Shown here: one piece after another, positions 1-6,604 of the stretch
Layout of the letters: the number at the start of each line of letters is the position of its first letter
How positions within the stretch are numbered: position 1 is the first letter of the stretch
Source: an uncultured Ruminococcus sp.
Lineage (GTDB): Bacteria; Bacillota; Clostridia; Oscillospirales; Acutalibacteraceae
Direction: 5' to 3'
Assembly (NCBI GenBank): GCA_902767175.1
Contig: CACXGH010000006.1
Coordinates: 1 to 15,020 of the forward strand
Length of the DNA stretch: 15,020 bases
Made by a program: the position numbers and the translations under genes
Notes under the pieces: generated by a model
What the model saw: only the letters and a program-made list of their open reading frames with translations
What the model was told of the DNA's origin: nothing
Database searches by the model: none

Positions 1-75
1 GTGTCCGGTGGACACCTCTGCCGAAGGCAGAAGCACCGACCGAGCCGGCAGGCGAGACTCGGGGGACATCGACGC
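1..75. repeat. GC-rich hairpin-bearing segment at the window edge
   Basis: This short GC-rich block contrasts sharply with the AT-rich DNA that follows it (76-178). It contains two perfect short inverted repeats with three-base loops: GTGTCC/GGACAC at 1-6 and 10-15, and TCTGCC/GGCAGA at 17-22 and 26-31. A third pairing is possible, CCGAG (40-44) with CTCGG (58-62). All three forward frames are open through the block: the first stops are near 86 in frame 2, 109 in frame 3 and 115 in frame 1. It could therefore be the 3' end of an upstream gene, a structured RNA or a dispersed intergenic repeat. The sequence is cut by the window edge, so I cannot choose. Confidence 0.35.
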
Positions 76-147
76 TTGTTATATTTAATATACAAAAGAA
101 CAAAATCATATAAATGAGAAAAATAATTTTTAATACAACTTTATGAT

Positions 148-177
148 AATTCGACCTTTTGAGGTCGAATTTTTTTG
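148..177 (+). terminator. Rho-independent terminator just before the phage operon
   Basis: A perfect 10-bp stem, AATTCGACCT (148-157) and AGGTCGAATT (162-171), closes on a 4-base loop (TTTG) and runs into a T tract ending at about 176. The T tract lies on the plus-strand side only, so it would stop rightward transcription. It ends about 35 bases before the first phage start codon, and no convincing promoter fits between the two. It either ends an upstream transcript or acts as a conditional (antitermination) gate for the structural operon. Confidence 0.8.
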
Positions 178-196
178 CGTTTGCAGGGAGGGGTGA

Positions 197-214
197 AAGG
201 AGGTAATAGATCTG
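197..214 (+). promoter_or_regulatory. Ribosome-binding site that points to a CTG start
   Basis: AAGGAGG at 197-203 is a near-perfect Shine-Dalgarno. In the terminase small-subunit frame a TGA stop lies at 194-196, and no ATG, GTG or TTG follows until 299. The only near-cognate codon at good spacing is CTG at 212-214 (8-base gap). ATA at 206 would be only 2 bases away. The codons from 215 onward encode a typical terminase N-terminus, so initiation must lie upstream of the ATG at 299. Confidence 0.65.
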
Positions 215-694
215 AGAAGAAAGGCAGGCAGTATAACTGCCAAGGAAAAGCGTTTTTGCGAGCTGTATTCAAACTGCGGAGATGCAGCGGAGGCTGCAAT
301 GAATGCAGGCTTTGACAGACCCGAAAAGGCAGGTGTTTCACTTCTGTCGAGAGACGAGATAAACACCGAGATAAGACGTTTGTATGAGAAAAGGCTTAAA
401 AACGCAAAGCAAAAGGCGTATGCAGGCTATGAAAGGATAGCGTTCGGGAGTGTTAATGATGCGGTGAGGCTTCTGTTTGAGGGAGAAAGCTTCATATCAG
501 GCTCTGAGGGCTATGACTTGTTCAATGTAGCCGAGATCAAACGGCCGAAGGAGGGAGCTTTGGAGATAAAGTTTTTTGACAGACTGAAAGCGCTTGAAAA
601 GCTTGAGCAGTACGGTCATGAGGAGAACGACAGCTCATCTGACTTTTATAAGGCTGTAATAAGCGGAATAAAAGACGGAGATGATGAAGCATGA
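212..694 (+). CDS. Phage terminase small subunit (XtmA-like)
   Basis: The terminase small subunit recognises DNA and loads the large subunit for packaging. Read from the CTG at 212 the protein is 160 aa. Its N-terminus (SITAKEKRFCELY, then GDAAEAAMNAGF) has the pattern typical of the family: 'LTxKQxxFxxxY', then a helix-turn-helix with 'AxxAGY'. The N-terminal domain is followed by a charged helical stretch and an acidic C-terminus. The first conventional start, ATG at 299, would remove 29 residues including most of the conserved DNA-binding segment, so I prefer the CTG served by AAGGAGG at 197-203. The stop (692-694) overlaps the ATG of the large subunit (691), which suggests translational coupling. 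The family assignment is firm; the non-canonical start is an inference. Confidence 0.82.
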   Translation: MRRKAGSITAKEKRFCELYSNCGDAAEAAMNAGFDRPEKAGVSLLSRDEINTEIRRLYEKRLKNAKQKAYAGYERIAFGSVNDAVRLLFEGESFISGSEGYDLFNVAEIKRPKEGALEIKFFDRLKALEKLEQYGHEENDSSSDFYKAVISGIKDGDDEA

Positions 695-1413
695 GCTATA
701 AGGCATTTTCTAAAAAGCAGCTTGACGTATTGAGCTGGTGGTCTCCGAAAAGGCGGACATCGTCCTATGACGGGATAATATGCGACGGTGCGGTAAGAAG
801 CGGAAAGACGCTTTGCATGAGCGTGTCGTTTGCCGCATGGGCAATGTTTTCCTTCGATAACAGCTGTTTTGCGGTATGCGGCAAGACAATACGGTCAGTC
901 AGGAGGAATGTTGTAGTTCCGCTGCTGAGGATACTCAGAGAGCTTGGCTTTGAGGTGGAGGAGAAGCTGTCATCGAACATCTTTTATGTATCGCACGGAG
1001 GAAGGAGGAACACGTTCTATCTTTTCGGAGGAAAAGATGAAAGCTCGGCGGCATTGATACAGGGCATGACTTTATGCGGAGTGCTGTTTGATGAAGCGGC
1101 TCTTATGCCGAGATCGTTTGTCGAGCAGGCGCTTGCAAGATGCTCCGCAGAAAACTCGAAGCTATGGTTCAACTGCAATCCCGAGTATCCGCAGCATTGG
1201 TTCTGCCGGGAGTGGGTGAAAAAGACAGAGGAGAAGAATATCTATTACATTCATTTTCTTATGGAGGATAATCCCTCACTGTCGCAGAAGATAATAGACA
1301 GGTATAAGACGCTTTATTCGGGCAGCTTTTACGACCGGTTTGTGCTTGGAAAAATGGTGTGCCGGAGAAGGCCTTGTCTATCCGTTCATGTCGGCGGACG
1401 AAATGATCTTTGA
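691..1413 (+). CDS. Terminase large subunit, N-terminal ATPase part (5' half of a frameshifted gene)
   Basis: This part carries the ATPase motor of the packaging terminase (PBSX XtmB type). Walker A is GAVRSGKT (residues 33-40), Walker B is VLFDEA (131-136) and the coupling motif is FNCNPE (160-165). Homology runs to the conserved 'FYDRFVLGK' stretch near 1321-1353. The frame then continues into about 20 unrelated residues and stops at 1411-1413. The rest of the protein (KWCAGEGLVYPFM, then the nuclease) continues in the +1 frame. The switch lies at a run of five A residues (1350-1354). Removing one A restores a single 415-aa protein, a normal length for the family. This is either a real disruption or a homopolymer base-calling error. 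Confidence 0.93.
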   Translation: MSYKAFSKKQLDVLSWWSPKRRTSSYDGIICDGAVRSGKTLCMSVSFAAWAMFSFDNSCFAVCGKTIRSVRRNVVVPLLRILRELGFEVEEKLSSNIFYVSHGGRRNTFYLFGGKDESSAALIQGMTLCGVLFDEAALMPRSFVEQALARCSAENSKLWFNCNPEYPQHWFCREWVKKTEEKNIYYIHFLMEDNPSLSQKIIDRYKTLYSGSFYDRFVLGKMVCRRRPCLSVHVGGRNDL

Positions 1414-1939
1414 CTGTCCTGAGGGGGAAGCAGATGAATATGCGGTATCGTGCGATTACGGAACGGTAAATCCGGCGTCTTTCGGACTTTGGGGCAGATA
1501 CGGAGAAGTGTGGTACAGGATCGATGAATACTATTACAGTTCAAAGAGAGAGGGCAGTTCAAGAACTGACGAGGAGCATTATCAGGGCTTATGTGAGCTG
1601 ATAGGAGAACGGGAGGTAACGAGTGTTGTTGTTGACCCGTCGGCGGCGAGTTTTATTGAGGTGATCAAGCGGCACGGCAAATATAACGTCAAGCCGGCAA
1701 AAAACAATGTGCTTGACGGTATACGGCAGGTCAGCACTGCACTGAAGGCAGGACAGATAAAGATCTGCCGTGTATGTACGGACAGCCTGAGGGAATTCGG
1801 GCTTTACCGCTGGGACAGCGGAGGAAGGGATATTCCCGTTAAGGAGAACGATCATGCAATGGACGATATAAGATACTTTGTCACGACCGTTCTTAACGGG
1901 GCAGAGGATAACTTCTTTGTTATCGCGTCATCGAGATAA
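1340..1939 (+). CDS. Terminase large subunit, C-terminal nuclease part (3' half of a frameshifted gene)
   Basis: This is the RNase H-like nuclease domain that cuts packaged DNA. Acidic residues expected at the active site are present in order: CDYG near the start, VVDPSA in the middle, and HAMDDIRY near the end. The open frame begins at a TTG at 1340, but there is no ribosome-binding site there and the true homology starts about at 1355 (WCAGEGLVYPFM). It is therefore the continuation of the gene that begins at 691, displaced by one base at 1350-1354, not an independent gene. The nuclease half shows no other stop or lesion, so the disruption is recent, artificial or suppressed. The portal gene follows after 59 bases. 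Confidence 0.92.
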   Translation: MCLEKWCAGEGLVYPFMSADEMIFDCPEGEADEYAVSCDYGTVNPASFGLWGRYGEVWYRIDEYYYSSKREGSSRTDEEHYQGLCELIGEREVTSVVVDPSAASFIEVIKRHGKYNVKPAKNNVLDGIRQVSTALKAGQIKICRVCTDSLREFGLYRWDSGGRDIPVKENDHAMDDIRYFVTTVLNGAEDNFFVIASSR

Positions 1940-1998
1940 GTCCCTGAGTATGGAGCGGCAGCTTGCCGCCAGCCTGCCGCATGAAAGGAGGTGAGAAT

Positions 1999-3153
1999 AT
2001 GGAACTGTTTAAAAGAAGGAAGAAAAAAGATCGGCTTGAAGTGCAGACGGCTGTGAGTGAAGGGTATGACGGGAGCGGATTTCCCTTTTCTGCAGTCGGT
2101 GCGCAGACAAGCTGTGAAAGGCGTCTGTATAAAGCACTGAGAGAGTCTGTGCCGATAATTGATGCGGCTTTGTATAAAATTATCAGATTAGTAGGCGGCT
2201 TTAAGGTGAGATGCAGCGATAAACAGGCAGAGAAAAGACTTGACGAATTTCTGAAAACCGTAAGGGTAAACGGCAGTCAGAGAGGTATCGACAGTTTTAT
2301 TTCAACGTTTCTTGACCAGCTTATCACCTACGGTACGGCAGTAGGCGAGATAGTTCCCGAAAGGGGCTGCAGGGGGATAGCCGCCCTGTATAATGCGTCT
2401 CTTGACGATGTGGAGCTTGAAGCAGGGGATAATCCGTTTGATATAAGATACTATACCTGCACGGCGGCAGGCGAAAGAGTGCCTGTCAGGTTTCCGGCTC
2501 TTATCATATGCAGTACGCTGATGAATGATCCGGGAAAGGTCTACGGAACTTCGGTTCTTAAAGGACTGCCGTTTGTAAGCGATATACTGCTGAAGATAAT
2601 CAATGCTGTCGGTACCAATTGGGACAGAGTGGGCAATGTCAGATTTGCCGTGTCCTATAAACCGGGTGAAAACGACAGAAGCTTTACCAAGGAAAGAGCG
2701 GCACAGATAGCCTCGGAGTGGAGCAAGGCTATGAAAAGCCGTGAGCCGAAGGATTTTGTCACCGTGGGTGACGTGGGAATAAAGGTAATAGGTGCGGAGA
2801 ATCAGATCCCCGACTGTCAGATACCTTCAAGAATGCTGCTTGAGCAGATACTTTCCAAGCTGTCGATACCGCCGTTTCTGTTAGGTCTTTCCTGGTCGTC
2901 TACAGAGCGTATGTCAAGCCAGCAGGCGGATATACTTACGACTGAGCTGGAGTTCTACCGTAAGTGCCTTGAGGACAGCATAAGAAGAATATGCGAAATG
3001 TTCTTTAAAACGGAGGGAATCGTGACGGAGCATAGAATCGAATGGGAGAATATCAATCTGCAGGATGAAGTGGAGCTTGCAAGGGCAAGACTTCTCAATG
3101 CTCAGGCTGATGCTCTTAAAGAAAATACGGCAGCGGCAAAAAAGGAGGAATAA
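1999..3153 (+). CDS. Phage portal protein
   Basis: The portal forms the dodecameric ring at one capsid vertex through which DNA enters and leaves. The 384-aa protein has a basic N-terminus, a central body with 'PGKVYGTSVLKGLPF' (the 'yG.S.l....' element common in portals), and the C-terminal 'LGLSWSSTERMSSQQADILTTELEF' segment (split here for length), followed by a helical tail rich in A, E and K. The ATG at 1999 is chosen because AAAGGAGGTGA (1984-1994) precedes it. The longer frame from TTG at 1963 has no ribosome-binding site. Its position between terminase and prohead protease is standard, matching XkdE of PBSX. No damage is seen. Confidence 0.93.
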   Translation: MELFKRRKKKDRLEVQTAVSEGYDGSGFPFSAVGAQTSCERRLYKALRESVPIIDAALYKIIRLVGGFKVRCSDKQAEKRLDEFLKTVRVNGSQRGIDSFISTFLDQLITYGTAVGEIVPERGCRGIAALYNASLDDVELEAGDNPFDIRYYTCTAAGERVPVRFPALIICSTLMNDPGKVYGTSVLKGLPFVSDILLKIINAVGTNWDRVGNVRFAVSYKPGENDRSFTKERAAQIASEWSKAMKSREPKDFVTVGDVGIKVIGAENQIPDCQIPSRMLLEQILSKLSIPPFLLGLSWSSTERMSSQQADILTTELEFYRKCLEDSIRRICEMFFKTEGIVTEHRIEWENINLQDEVELARARLLNAQADALKENTAAAKKEE

Positions 3154-3154
3154 A

Positions 3155-4105
3155 ATGGAGACCGTAACAGGAGCACCCCTTGAAGGGGAGCTTGAAATGA
3201 TAAACCGATATACAAGAAAACAGCTTTCCGGAGATGAGGTATATGTCTTTTCGGTTGTGCTGTGTGATAACGATATTGACAGGGACTATGAGAGATTTTC
3301 CGATGAAGCGCTTGAAAAGCTTTGTGAGCTTTATACAGGCGTTACGGGAATAAAAGACCATGACCCTAAAAGCGGCAATCAGAGTGCAAGGATATTTTCC
3401 TGCAGGACAGAACAGGTTGAAGGCAGGACTGCGCTTGACGGAAGAGCTTATAGAAGACTGTGCGCAAGGGCTTATCTTCCGAGAAGTGAGCAGAACAGCG
3501 GTCTTATCTGTGAGCTTGACAGCGGAATAAAGAAGGAGGTCAGCGTAGGCTGTGCAGTGAAAAAGAGAACCTGCTCTGTCTGCGGAGAGGAAATATCCAT
3601 GTGCGGACATATCAAAGGAAAAAAATACGGCGGAAAGCTGTGCTATGCAACGCTTGAGGAGCCTGTAGATGCCTATGAATGGTCGTTTGTTGCAGTGCCT
3701 GCACAAAAGCAGGCGGGTGTTATAAAGGGCTATTGCAGGAACACCGGAAAGGAGGTGAAACAAGTGGATATAGAAAAAAAGCTTTTTGCAGGAGATGAGC
3801 AGAGCTTTTCAGCGGAGGAGATAAGAGCCTTGGCGGAGAAGTTCAGGACTCTTGAGAAAAAGGCTGCCGAAGGTGAATTCTACCGTGACAAGCTGATAAG
3901 AGAGGTAAAGGGACTGTCAGCGATGGTACTGCCGGAGCTTGGTGCCGATACCCTTGCACATATTACGGAGGAACTTACGGTAAGACAGCTTTCGGAGCTG
4001 AAAAAGGCGTTTGAACAGAGGGCGGAGGAGATCCTGCCGATGAGACCACAGCTTGCAGGTGCAGGCACAAAGAGAAAGAACAATACGGAATATAACAATA
4101 TTTAA
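3155..4105 (+). CDS. Prohead (capsid maturation) serine protease fused to scaffold, XkdF-like
   Basis: This 316-aa protein should cleave capsid and scaffold proteins during head maturation. The N-terminal protease domain (about residues 25-190) carries 'IKDHDP' (His69) and 'KKEVSVGC' (Ser130), the His and Ser expected of the herpes-type/HK97-like prohead protease fold. The end of the domain, 'YEWSFVAVPAQ', is also typical. Inserted after the Ser is a Cys/His-rich element (Cys140, Cys143, Cys150, His152, Cys163) that could bind zinc. From residue 204 the sequence becomes charged and helical, as in a scaffold, and a second start codon with its own ribosome-binding site lies there. The chosen ATG at 3155 follows AAAGGAGG (3141-3147); the longer frame from 3065 overlaps the portal gene and lacks such support. 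Confidence 0.86.
   Translation: METVTGAPLEGELEMINRYTRKQLSGDEVYVFSVVLCDNDIDRDYERFSDEALEKLCELYTGVTGIKDHDPKSGNQSARIFSCRTEQVEGRTALDGRAYRRLCARAYLPRSEQNSGLICELDSGIKKEVSVGCAVKKRTCSVCGEEISMCGHIKGKKYGGKLCYATLEEPVDAYEWSFVAVPAQKQAGVIKGYCRNTGKEVKQVDIEKKLFAGDEQSFSAEEIRALAEKFRTLEKKAAEGEFYRDKLIREVKGLSAMVLPELGADTLAHITEELTVRQLSELKKAFEQRAEEILPMRPQLAGAGTKRKNNTEYNNI
3764..4105 (+). CDS. Nested in-frame scaffold protein (internal start within the protease gene)
   Basis: A perfect Shine-Dalgarno AAAGGAGGTGA (3748-3758) lies inside the protease gene, 8 bases before an in-frame GTG (3764). Initiation there would give a 113-aa protein beginning VDIEKKLFAGDE, equal to the charged helical C-terminal third of the fusion. 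Nested scaffold genes made from an internal start in the protease gene are established in phage lambda (C/Nu3), so the arrangement makes sense: many scaffold copies and few protease copies. The internal start is inferred from the sequence only, but the match and spacing are as good as for any gene in the operon. Confidence 0.65.
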   Translation: MDIEKKLFAGDEQSFSAEEIRALAEKFRTLEKKAAEGEFYRDKLIREVKGLSAMVLPELGADTLAHITEELTVRQLSELKKAFEQRAEEILPMRPQLAGAGTKRKNNTEYNNI

Positions 4106-4119
4106 GGAGGATATTTATA

Positions 4120-4461
4120 ATGAAAATTTCTTTATTGGGTTTTGATGAAAAAACAGCTACCTTTGAGGCTGCAAGCTCGGTAGCGGAAGGAAAGCCTGTT
4201 GCAATAACGGCTAACGGCTGGGTGCAGGCGGTGACAAGCGGTCCGTTCTGCGGTATCTGCAAAAATGTGAGAGAGGGCTTTGCAGCCGTTCAGCTTAGCG
4301 GCTATGTCAGAGTAAACTATACGGGCACTCTTAACGTAGGCTATCAGATGCTTGCTGCAGCAGAGGGCGGCAAAGTCACCGTGGATACGGCTAACGGCAG
4401 GGAATATCTTGTTGTTGACCTTAACACTACTGCAAATATTGCAGGCATTATACTTAAATAA
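4120..4461 (+). CDS. Probable capsid decoration protein
   Basis: This 113-aa protein lies directly before the major capsid gene, the usual place for a head-decoration protein (DUF2190/gpD-like). Its sequence is rich in small residues and beta-strand patterns, including 'AEGKPVAITANGWV' and 'FCGICKNVREGFAAVQLSGYVRV', with a C-terminus (VVDLNTTANIAGIIL) that resembles decoration proteins with a repeated beta-barrel core. No signal peptide or membrane segment is seen. The ATG at 4120 follows AAGGAGG (4104-4110). The role rests on position plus a general resemblance, so it is less certain than its neighbours. Confidence 0.6.
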   Translation: MKISLLGFDEKTATFEAASSVAEGKPVAITANGWVQAVTSGPFCGICKNVREGFAAVQLSGYVRVNYTGTLNVGYQMLAAAEGGKVTVDTANGREYLVVDLNTTANIAGIILK

Positions 4462-4475
4462 GGAGGAATTTGACT

Positions 4476-5480
4476 ATGGCATTTTATGACAGCATTAAGC
4501 TTGAGAAGGGTATGTATAACAGCGGAAGAACTCTTACGGAGGTACTTGAGGAGCTTGACCCTTCGGAAAACTATAAGGGCAGCGAGCTGGAGGGACTTGA
4601 TGCATTTCAGAGACAGCTCAAGAGATACGATATCAAGGTATGCGGCGAGCGTTCCGACAGCGTGCAGAAATTCTTTGAGACATCTAATTCCGCAGCCCTT
4701 TTCCCTGAATATGTATCAAGAGCTATCAAAAAGGGCATTGAGGGCAGCGATCATCTTAAGGATATAATCGCAGCAAAGACAGTCATCAGCGGCATGGACT
4801 ACCGTTCTGTGGTATCTGCGCCTTATGATGACGAAAAGACACTAAAGCCTGTTATTGAGGGAACACAGCTTCCTCAGACAAATCTGAGAACAAGTGAAAA
4901 CCTTGTCAAGCTCATCAAAAGAGGAAGAATGCTTGTTGCGTCTTATGAGGCAATACGCTTTCAGAGACTTGACCTGTTTACCGTAACGCTCCGTCAGATC
5001 GGCGCACATATTGCAAGAGAACAGCTCAAGGACGCCGTAAATGTTATCATCAGCGGTGACGGCAACAACAATGCGGCTCCGACAGTATCTGTGGAAAATG
5101 CAAATACCCTTACATACGATGACCTCATCAAGCTCTGGGCGGAGCTTTCACCTTATGAGCTTAATACTATCCTTGCGCCTACCGATATGATGAGAAAGCT
5201 GCTTGCTCTCACTGAAATGAAGGACGCACAGGCAGGACTGAATTTTCAGGGTACGGGCGAAATGATAACACCGATGGGAGCAAAGCTCATTCATATTCCA
5301 AGTATGGCATCGGGCAGGATTATCGGTCTTGACAAGAGCTGCGCCCTTGAAATGGTGCAGTCGGGGGATATCATTATGGATTCGGACAAGCTTATCGACA
5401 GACAGCTTGAAAGAGCTTCCATAAGCTGCATTGCAGGCTTTGCGAAGATATTCGAGGACGCTTCAAAGGTACTTTCGTGA
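4476..5480 (+). CDS. Major capsid protein (HK97 fold, XkdG-like)
   Basis: This 334-aa protein is the likely major head protein. It lacks a long cleaved delta-domain; the N-terminus has about 70 helical, charged residues, followed by 'AALFPEYVSRAIKKG' and a body with 'NLVKLIKRGRMLVASYEAIR', 'AREQLKDAVNVIISGDGN' and a C-terminal 'MGAKLIHIPS' to 'GFAKIF' region, the pattern of an HK97-type coat protein in PBSX-like clusters. The ATG at 4476 sits 9 bases after AGGAGG (4461-4466). The in-frame TTG at 4470 is only 3 bases away and is rejected. Its position after protease and decoration protein supports the call. No lesions are seen. Confidence 0.87.
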   Translation: MAFYDSIKLEKGMYNSGRTLTEVLEELDPSENYKGSELEGLDAFQRQLKRYDIKVCGERSDSVQKFFETSNSAALFPEYVSRAIKKGIEGSDHLKDIIAAKTVISGMDYRSVVSAPYDDEKTLKPVIEGTQLPQTNLRTSENLVKLIKRGRMLVASYEAIRFQRLDLFTVTLRQIGAHIAREQLKDAVNVIISGDGNNNAAPTVSVENANTLTYDDLIKLWAELSPYELNTILAPTDMMRKLLALTEMKDAQAGLNFQGTGEMITPMGAKLIHIPSMASGRIIGLDKSCALEMVQSGDIIMDSDKLIDRQLERASISCIAGFAKIFEDASKVLS

Positions 5481-5500
5481 TATGACGGGAGGAATGACGG

Positions 5501-5854
5501 TTGAATATTGAAAGAGTGCTTGATATATTCGGCAGCCTGTCAGGACTTTCGGAGGAATTTGTAAAGGAACAGAGTATGTTTTGCGAGATGAGTGCGGAGA
5601 GTATCTCATCGAGACTTACCTGTCCGGCAGAGAAGTGCGGCGGCAAGGCGGAATTTGCTGCCGCTGCTCTTGCTTATTACAGATATGTGCTCTGGACATT
5701 GACTGACGGCGGAGCTGAGGGCATAAAGGTAGGAGATATTTCGATAAGCAGCGGCAAAAGCAGGCTCGGATATGCTGAGAGACTGTGGAGTGAAGCGTTG
5801 AACGAGCTTAAAGGGCTTATCACTGACGAAGGCTTTGTATTTGAAGGGATATGA
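5501..5854 (+). CDS. Probable head-tail adaptor (connector) protein
   Basis: This 117-aa protein follows the capsid gene by 20 bases and sits where PBSX/skin-type clusters place their first head-tail connector. It looks mostly alpha-helical ('AEFAAAALAYYRYVLWTLT', then 'SRLGYAERLWSEALNELKGL'), consistent with the helical-bundle adaptors that sit under the portal. A conserved-looking 'VGDISISSG' loop lies between the helices; similar 'G-D-S/I' elements occur in connector proteins. The TTG start at 5501 follows GGGAGG (5488-5493). The function is inferred mainly from gene order. Confidence 0.55.
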   Translation: MNIERVLDIFGSLSGLSEEFVKEQSMFCEMSAESISSRLTCPAEKCGGKAEFAAAALAYYRYVLWTLTDGGAEGIKVGDISISSGKSRLGYAERLWSEALNELKGLITDEGFVFEGI

Positions 5855-5857
5855 ATT

Positions 5858-6181
5858 ATGAGAGAGCTTGAAAGGGCAATAGAAAGACTTGGCGGTGTTG
5901 TATATGCGGAAAGCAGCGAAGGAATAAAAAAGGGCAGGGCTGTGATACTGCCTTCGAGATACAGACAGAAGCAATGGGGAGGAATCGAGCATTTGTCAGA
6001 GGGCAGAGTCGATATAAAGAGACATATTATGTTCTGCAAAAGCGAACTGCTTGAATTATCCGATTACGGCTGCAGGATATATTCCGGAAATGAAAAATAT
6101 GTGCTTATATGGAAGGACGAGAACACTTACAGAACGGGAGCATATACAAAGGCGTGTATCAGAAGGATAACGGAGGAGTGA
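5858..6181 (+). CDS. Probable head closure (stopper) protein
   Basis: This 107-aa protein starts 3 bases after the adaptor gene. It is beta-rich and basic: 'KKGRAVILPSRYRQKQW' is followed by 'GCRIYSGNEKYVLIWKDENTYRTGAYT'. In PBSX-like order the second small gene after the capsid gene encodes a head-completion protein that seals the portal after packaging. I do not recognise a diagnostic motif, so the function is positional. The ATG at 5858 has only a weak ribosome-binding site (GAAGGGAT) and probably depends on coupling with the gene before it. Confidence 0.5.
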   Translation: MRELERAIERLGGVVYAESSEGIKKGRAVILPSRYRQKQWGGIEHLSEGRVDIKRHIMFCKSELLELSDYGCRIYSGNEKYVLIWKDENTYRTGAYTKACIRRITEE

Positions 6182-6185
6182 AGAA

Positions 6186-6593
6186 GTGAATAACGATATT
6201 GTTGAAATAATGACGGAAAGACTTTGCAAGTGTGAGGAGCTTCGGGACTTTCGTGTGATCAGGGCTGATTGTTTCACACAGGTAGGGTACCCTGTAGATA
6301 AGCCTTCTGCGGTGATAGGCAGGGAGGAGGAGGACGGACTTGGTTATCTGCTTGGCTGTGAGGACAGTCTGTTCGGCGGAGAGAAGCTCAGTGTAAGCGT
6401 AATGACGGACGAAAAGCATGGAGGTGCATTCTGTGAGGAAAAGGCAAAGGCAGTATGCAGAGCAATGCTTGATAACGACCCCGATAAGATGATCGTATCG
6501 GTTTGTGTAGAAAAATGTATGTACGACAAGACCTGTTTTGCATATAAAGTAATAATGAGGTTTACGCTGAGAGAGCATGAAATGCACATATAG
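6186..6593 (+). CDS. Probable tail completion/terminator protein
   Basis: This 135-aa protein lies third after the capsid gene, the usual place of a tail terminator or completion protein that caps the tail and joins it to the head. Its layout (N-terminal helix, central beta region 'KLSVSVMTDEKHGGAFCEEKAKAVCRAML', C-terminal strands 'CFAYKVIMRFTLREHEM') fits the small alpha/beta fold of such proteins. It has an unusual number of cysteines (eight). The GTG start at 6186 follows GGAGTGAAG. The assignment is positional. A sheath gene would be expected next in a PBSX-type cluster, but the tube-like gene follows after only 11 bases. Confidence 0.5.
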   Translation: MNNDIVEIMTERLCKCEELRDFRVIRADCFTQVGYPVDKPSAVIGREEEDGLGYLLGCEDSLFGGEKLSVSVMTDEKHGGAFCEEKAKAVCRAMLDNDPDKMIVSVCVEKCMYDKTCFAYKVIMRFTLREHEMHI

Positions 6594-6604
6594 GAGGGGA
6601 TAGC

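Noticed and set aside
1340..1413. Programmed +1 frameshift in the terminase gene
   Set aside because: AAA-to-AAA slippage is possible, but there is no slow or stop codon in the A site and no stimulatory structure; a homopolymer error or mutation is simpler.
1963..1998. Portal start at TTG 1963
   Set aside because: No ribosome-binding site there, whereas AAAGGAGGTGA precedes ATG 1999.
3116..3763. 215-aa minus-strand frame opposite the protease gene
   Set aside because: It is a shadow of a well-supported gene; no ribosome-binding site, promoter or recognisable domain.
4470..4478. TTG at 4470 as capsid start
   Set aside because: Only 3 bases from AGGAGG; the ATG at 4476 has proper 9-base spacing.
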